Assembly (NCBI GenBank): GCA_012513725.1
Contig: JAAZBQ010000059.1
Coordinates: forward strand, 1 to 6,501
Source: Chloroflexota bacterium
Lineage (GTDB): Bacteria; Chloroflexota; Anaerolineae; UBA1429
Direction of reading: 5' to 3'
Length of the DNA stretch: 6,501 bases
Numbering within the stretch: the stretch's first letter is position 1; every line of letters starts with the position of its first letter. This document shows, piece after piece, positions 6,081 through 6,501 of the stretch. Both the position numbers and the translations under genes were made by a program. Under the pieces are notes generated by a model. The model saw only the letters and a list, made by a program, of their open reading frames with translations, did not search any database and was not told the DNA's origin.

Positions 6081-6501
6081 CTACTCTAGGCCGCCGCCCT
6101 TTACCAGGTACGCCCTGCCCGCCGCAAAGGCCTCCCGGTTCAGCGCCAGGAAGCGCTCGGGCACCCGGCGGCCGATGACCTCCAGCCAGACCTCCGGCGC
6201 CACCGGCAGGCGGGCCGAGAGGGCGCCGAGGAGCACGACGTTGGTCACCCGCGCCGCACCCAGCCCCTGGGCGATCTCGGTGGCCGGCACCCACTCGACC
6301 GCCAGATGGCCGGCGTACGCCGCAGCCTCCTCGTCGGCGGTGGGGTACGCGTCATTGCCCGAACTCACCGAGACGGGCGAAATGCGATAGTCGTTCACCA
6401 GCACCGTGCCGCCCGGGCGCACCTGGTCCGCGTAGCGCAGCCCCTCGAGCCGCTCAAAGGCCACCATGACGTCGGCCTCGCCGGGGGTGATCACGGGCGA
6501 G
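6081..6501 (-). CDS. 2-oxoacid:ferredoxin oxidoreductase gamma/beta-type subunit, indolepyruvate oxidoreductase IorB-like (C-terminal 139 aa)
   Basis: The C-terminal part of a PF01558-type subunit of a 2-oxoacid:acceptor oxidoreductase. These enzymes decarboxylate 2-oxoacids, such as indolepyruvate from aromatic amino acids, to acyl-CoA and pass electrons to ferredoxin. Visible family sequence includes SPVITPGEADVMVAFE at the right edge, RYADQVRPGGTVLVN, the ISPVSVSSG stretch, ARVTNVVLLGALSARLP and, near the end, ERFLALNREAFAAGRAY. Together these fit IorB best. A GTG at 6494 could be read as a start, but it falls inside the conserved SPVITPGEADV stretch and the frame continues to 6501, so the true start lies outside the window. 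The partner alpha subunit (IorA), usually adjacent, would also be outside. The distance of 176 bp to the next gene suggests a separate transcript from the sulfate operon. Confidence 0.85.
   Translation of the reverse strand, partial: SPVITPGEADVMVAFERLEGLRYADQVRPGGTVLVNDYRISPVSVSSGNDAYPTADEEAAAYAGHLAVEWVPATEIAQGLGAARVTNVVLLGALSARLPVAPEVWLEVIGRRVPERFLALNREAFAAGRAYLVKGGGLE

Noticed and set aside
6492..6494. GTG as start codon of the iorB-like gene
   Set aside because: It falls within conserved family sequence and the frame stays open to the window edge, so the gene is simply truncated.

Overview
The window comes from a GC-rich bacterial chromosome. Every gene I can support lies on the minus strand, so transcription runs from high to low coordinates. 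The taxon cannot be fixed from the sequence. The GC-rich codon use, a 2-oxoacid:ferredoxin oxidoreductase subunit, a large SNF2 helicase and a Sat-CysC fusion would fit Chloroflexota or another deep-branching GC-rich phylum, but this is low-confidence inference.

Layout in transcription order. (1) 6501-6081 is the 3' part of an indolepyruvate:ferredoxin oxidoreductase beta-subunit-like gene, cut by the right edge. (2) 5904-5560 encodes a small DUF202 (YidH-like) membrane protein. (3) 5489-4659 encodes a CysQ/inositol-monophosphatase-family phosphatase. (4) 4609-2897 encodes a bifunctional ATP sulfurylase/APS kinase. (5) 2856-2404 is a strikingly short alkaline-phosphatase-superfamily phosphodiesterase. 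Its N-terminus is joined directly to what looks like its C-terminal tail, so the middle of the enzyme appears deleted. (6) After a 283-bp spacer holding a strong stem-loop and a good sigma70-type promoter, 2120-1 encodes a SNF2-family helicase cut by the left edge just before its DExx motif.

Genes 2 to 5 are closely spaced (gaps of 70, 49 and 40 bp), and cysQ, sat-cysC and the phosphodiesterase have purine-rich ribosome binding sites, so they are likely one operon. The core is a sulfate-activation module. Sat makes APS from sulfate and ATP, CysC phosphorylates it to PAPS, and the CysQ-like enzyme probably removes the PAP left after PAPS is used. No PAPS/APS reductase, sulfotransferase or sulfate transporter is visible, so the window does not show whether PAPS feeds cysteine synthesis or sulfation. 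The SNF2 gene has its own promoter and is probably a separate unit.

No RNA gene, CRISPR array, insertion sequence or clearly new multi-gene system is visible. The most unusual item is the internally deleted phosphodiesterase.
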